In this document: in pieces, positions 5,312-6,570 of the stretch | Layout of the letters: the number at the start of each line of letters is the position of its first letter | Position numbering within the stretch: the first letter of the stretch is position 1 | Assembly: GCA_005883855.1 (NCBI GenBank) | Contig: VBAU01000185.1 | Location: forward strand, 1-6,570 | Source of the DNA: Bacteroidota bacterium | Lineage (GTDB): Bacteria > Bacteroidota > Bacteroidia > Chitinophagales > Chitinophagaceae | Length of the DNA stretch: 6,570 nucleotides | Reading direction: 5' to 3' | Notes under the pieces: generated by a model | What the model was told of the DNA's origin: nothing | The model's database searches: none | The model's input: the letters and a program-made list of their open reading frames with translations, nothing else | Made by a program: the position numbers and the translations under genes

Positions 5312-6570
5312 GTGACGCGATTTCTAAGGTGACGAAGGAGACAAGTTTCCGTGAGAATTTGGACGGTTGGTTGATTAAGAAGCTTGTGACGTTTCACGAT
5401 CTGCCGTACGAGGAGTATAAACGAAAGGCAGAATCTACGGATCAGGACATGCGAGAGAGGAAGCTGGGACCTTACAGCACGAAAAAGGCGAGCTCGGAAG
5501 CTTCCACGAAATCAACGTCCCGAAATACAACCAACAAGACGGCAACAAAGTCCAGTGACAAGAAGTCAAACGAACAGAAACCGAAGACAAGCACGAACAC
5601 GAAGGATGGACCCTCTAAGAATCAAATGAGGAAGGATGGAGTGTGTTTTACCTGCAAGAAGAAGGGACACATCGCCAAGGATTGTCCTCAAAACGAGAAC
5701 CTAGAGAACAATTCGATTAGGATAATCCCGAACACGAAACCGGACAAAGCTACACGAATTAGACAATACACGAAGAGGGACGGACGTTCTTACAGTGACG
5801 TTGTCACGAATAAACAGGAAACCAAAGTCACAGTACCGACGATTTCAGTTTCCGACGATGACAATATGGACGAGAAATCCAAGAAACCACCTCCGATGTT
5901 TACGACGATTCCGATTAATGGTGTTCCAGCGAAATCCCTTTTAGACACTGGCTCATCAGACGATTTTGTGGGAAATAACTTTGTGACCACAAATCGTGTT
6001 TCTTTACAAAGGCATGAGAAACCTTTGTCAATCCAGCAAGCTATCAGAGGCTCAAAGCCAAAATCCAACGCCACCGCGACGGTGAACATGCAGTTCGGCG
6101 AATGGACGAGGAGAGTAGGGTTGGCAGGATATGACGCGATTATCGGAGTACCTACGCTGACAGCGGGAGGAGCCGTAATCGACACGAAGAACAGGAAGGT
6201 GCACTTCAAGGAATGGGGTGTCACTCTGGACTGCGAAATATTGGAGGTTCCGAAACCTTCTAAGGTTAACCCACGACGGAAGGGAAAACGAACGAATTCT
6301 CAACGAAAAACCCCCACGAAGTCAACTCACGAAAACGGTCCATCCTCGCATGGATGTGGCGGGAGTGGAAAACCTGCTTTGGCATGCATTTCTGATGCCA
6401 ATTCGTACGATGAAAGGGATGACGTGTCAAATTCGAAAGAAAAATTGGGAGAAAAATTTGATAGGGTTGCTGCAGTAACCCTAGCAGCGACAAATCTGAT
6501 TGGCTCGGAAGCGAACCGGGATCTCCCGAATCACCCTTCGAATTCAAACCATCATCATGGTGATGGCCCC
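5239..6570 (+). CDS. Gag C-terminus, CCHC knuckle and aspartic protease in the -1 frame, open at right edge
   Basis: This frame has a stop at 5236-5238 and no stop from there to the window end (444 codons). Family-like sequence starts about 5258: GRSVSEFIVERESLENTLGD, then EEYKRKAESTDQDMRERKLG, completing the capsid. A long Lys/Thr/Ser-rich linker leads to the knuckle CFTCKKKGHIAKDC (5644-5685). The aspartic protease follows: LLDTGSSDDFVG with catalytic DTG at 5944-5952, and the later AGYDAIIGVPTL (6124-6159), the usual hydrophobic-Gly element closing the fold. A poorly conserved, charged tail (about 6250-6570) follows, and reverse transcriptase would be beyond the edge. The frame has no good ATG near its start, so it depends on Gag at 4448, by an indel, a sequence error or a frameshift. 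Known role: genome-RNA binding and polyprotein cleavage in virus-like particles. Confidence 0.82.
5644..5685 (+). other. CCHC zinc knuckle of the plus-strand gag
   Basis: C-FT-C-KKKG-H-IAKD-C keeps the exact C-x2-C-x4-H-x4-C spacing of retroviral and Ty3/gypsy nucleocapsids. It lies between a basic linker and the protease. Confidence 0.93.
5926..6165 (+). other. Retropepsin-like aspartic protease domain
   Basis: Order of elements: VPAKSLLDTGSSDDFV (active-site Asp in DTG), a loop of about 55 residues, then RRVGLAGYDAIIGVPTL. Retropepsins act as dimers, so a single DTG is expected. It is fused in frame with nucleocapsid, as in many Ty3/gypsy polyproteins. Confidence 0.88.

Noticed and set aside
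6549..6566. Six-base hairpin CCATCA/TGATGG at the right edge
   Set aside because: It is produced by His/Gly codons, is too short, and no terminator is expected inside this coding region.

Overview
The window looks like repeat-rich nuclear DNA of a eukaryote, most likely a fungus. No bacterial gene organisation is visible. The clues are a spliceosomal-intron gene with very short introns and CTAAC/CTAAT-like branch sites, and remains of three transposable elements packed end to end with no clear host gene. The minus-strand transposase resembles the BED/TTF-finger hAT family that I associate with large expansions in some fungi, including arbuscular mycorrhizal fungi. That taxonomic hint is inference only.

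Layout. (1) Positions 1 to about 330, minus strand: the 3' part of a retrotransposon gag, with a basic/His-rich linker and a CCHC zinc knuckle, running off the left edge. It shows only when the frame is read without requiring an ATG. (2) 330-635: no recognisable gene; it holds a perfect 14-bp palindrome and a cluster of short inverted repeats. (3) About 636-4005, minus strand: a hAT DNA transposon. Its transposase (786-3821) is cut into short open frames, but removing ten GT-AG introns of 36-49 nt joins eleven exons into one uninterrupted 876-residue protein. That protein has a zinc finger, a PCNA-binding (PIP-box-like) N-terminus, both catalytic Asp residues, the C-x2-H and RW motifs and the C-terminal catalytic Glu. 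A poly(A)-like signal, a 45-nt all-purine tract and an imperfect CAGG-type terminus lie downstream. An AT-rich array of TTTAC motifs, a G/C-rich block and a CAGGG terminus lie upstream. (4) 4006-4447: an ATG-free leader, probably LTR plus untranslated leader, with short tandem repeats. (5) 4448-6570, plus strand: a Ty3/gypsy-type gag (N-terminal extension, acidic Ser/Asp tract, capsid) followed in the -1 frame by the rest of gag, a CCHC knuckle and an aspartic protease (DTGS). That frame is still open at the right edge, and reverse transcriptase would lie beyond it.

Functionally the hAT gene encodes a possibly intact cut-and-paste transposase reading leftward. The gypsy element reads rightward from an adjacent start, so the two 5' ends face each other across about 600 bp. 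The gypsy copy carries one reading-frame break inside gag, so as read it is damaged, uses an unusual frameshift, or contains a sequence error.
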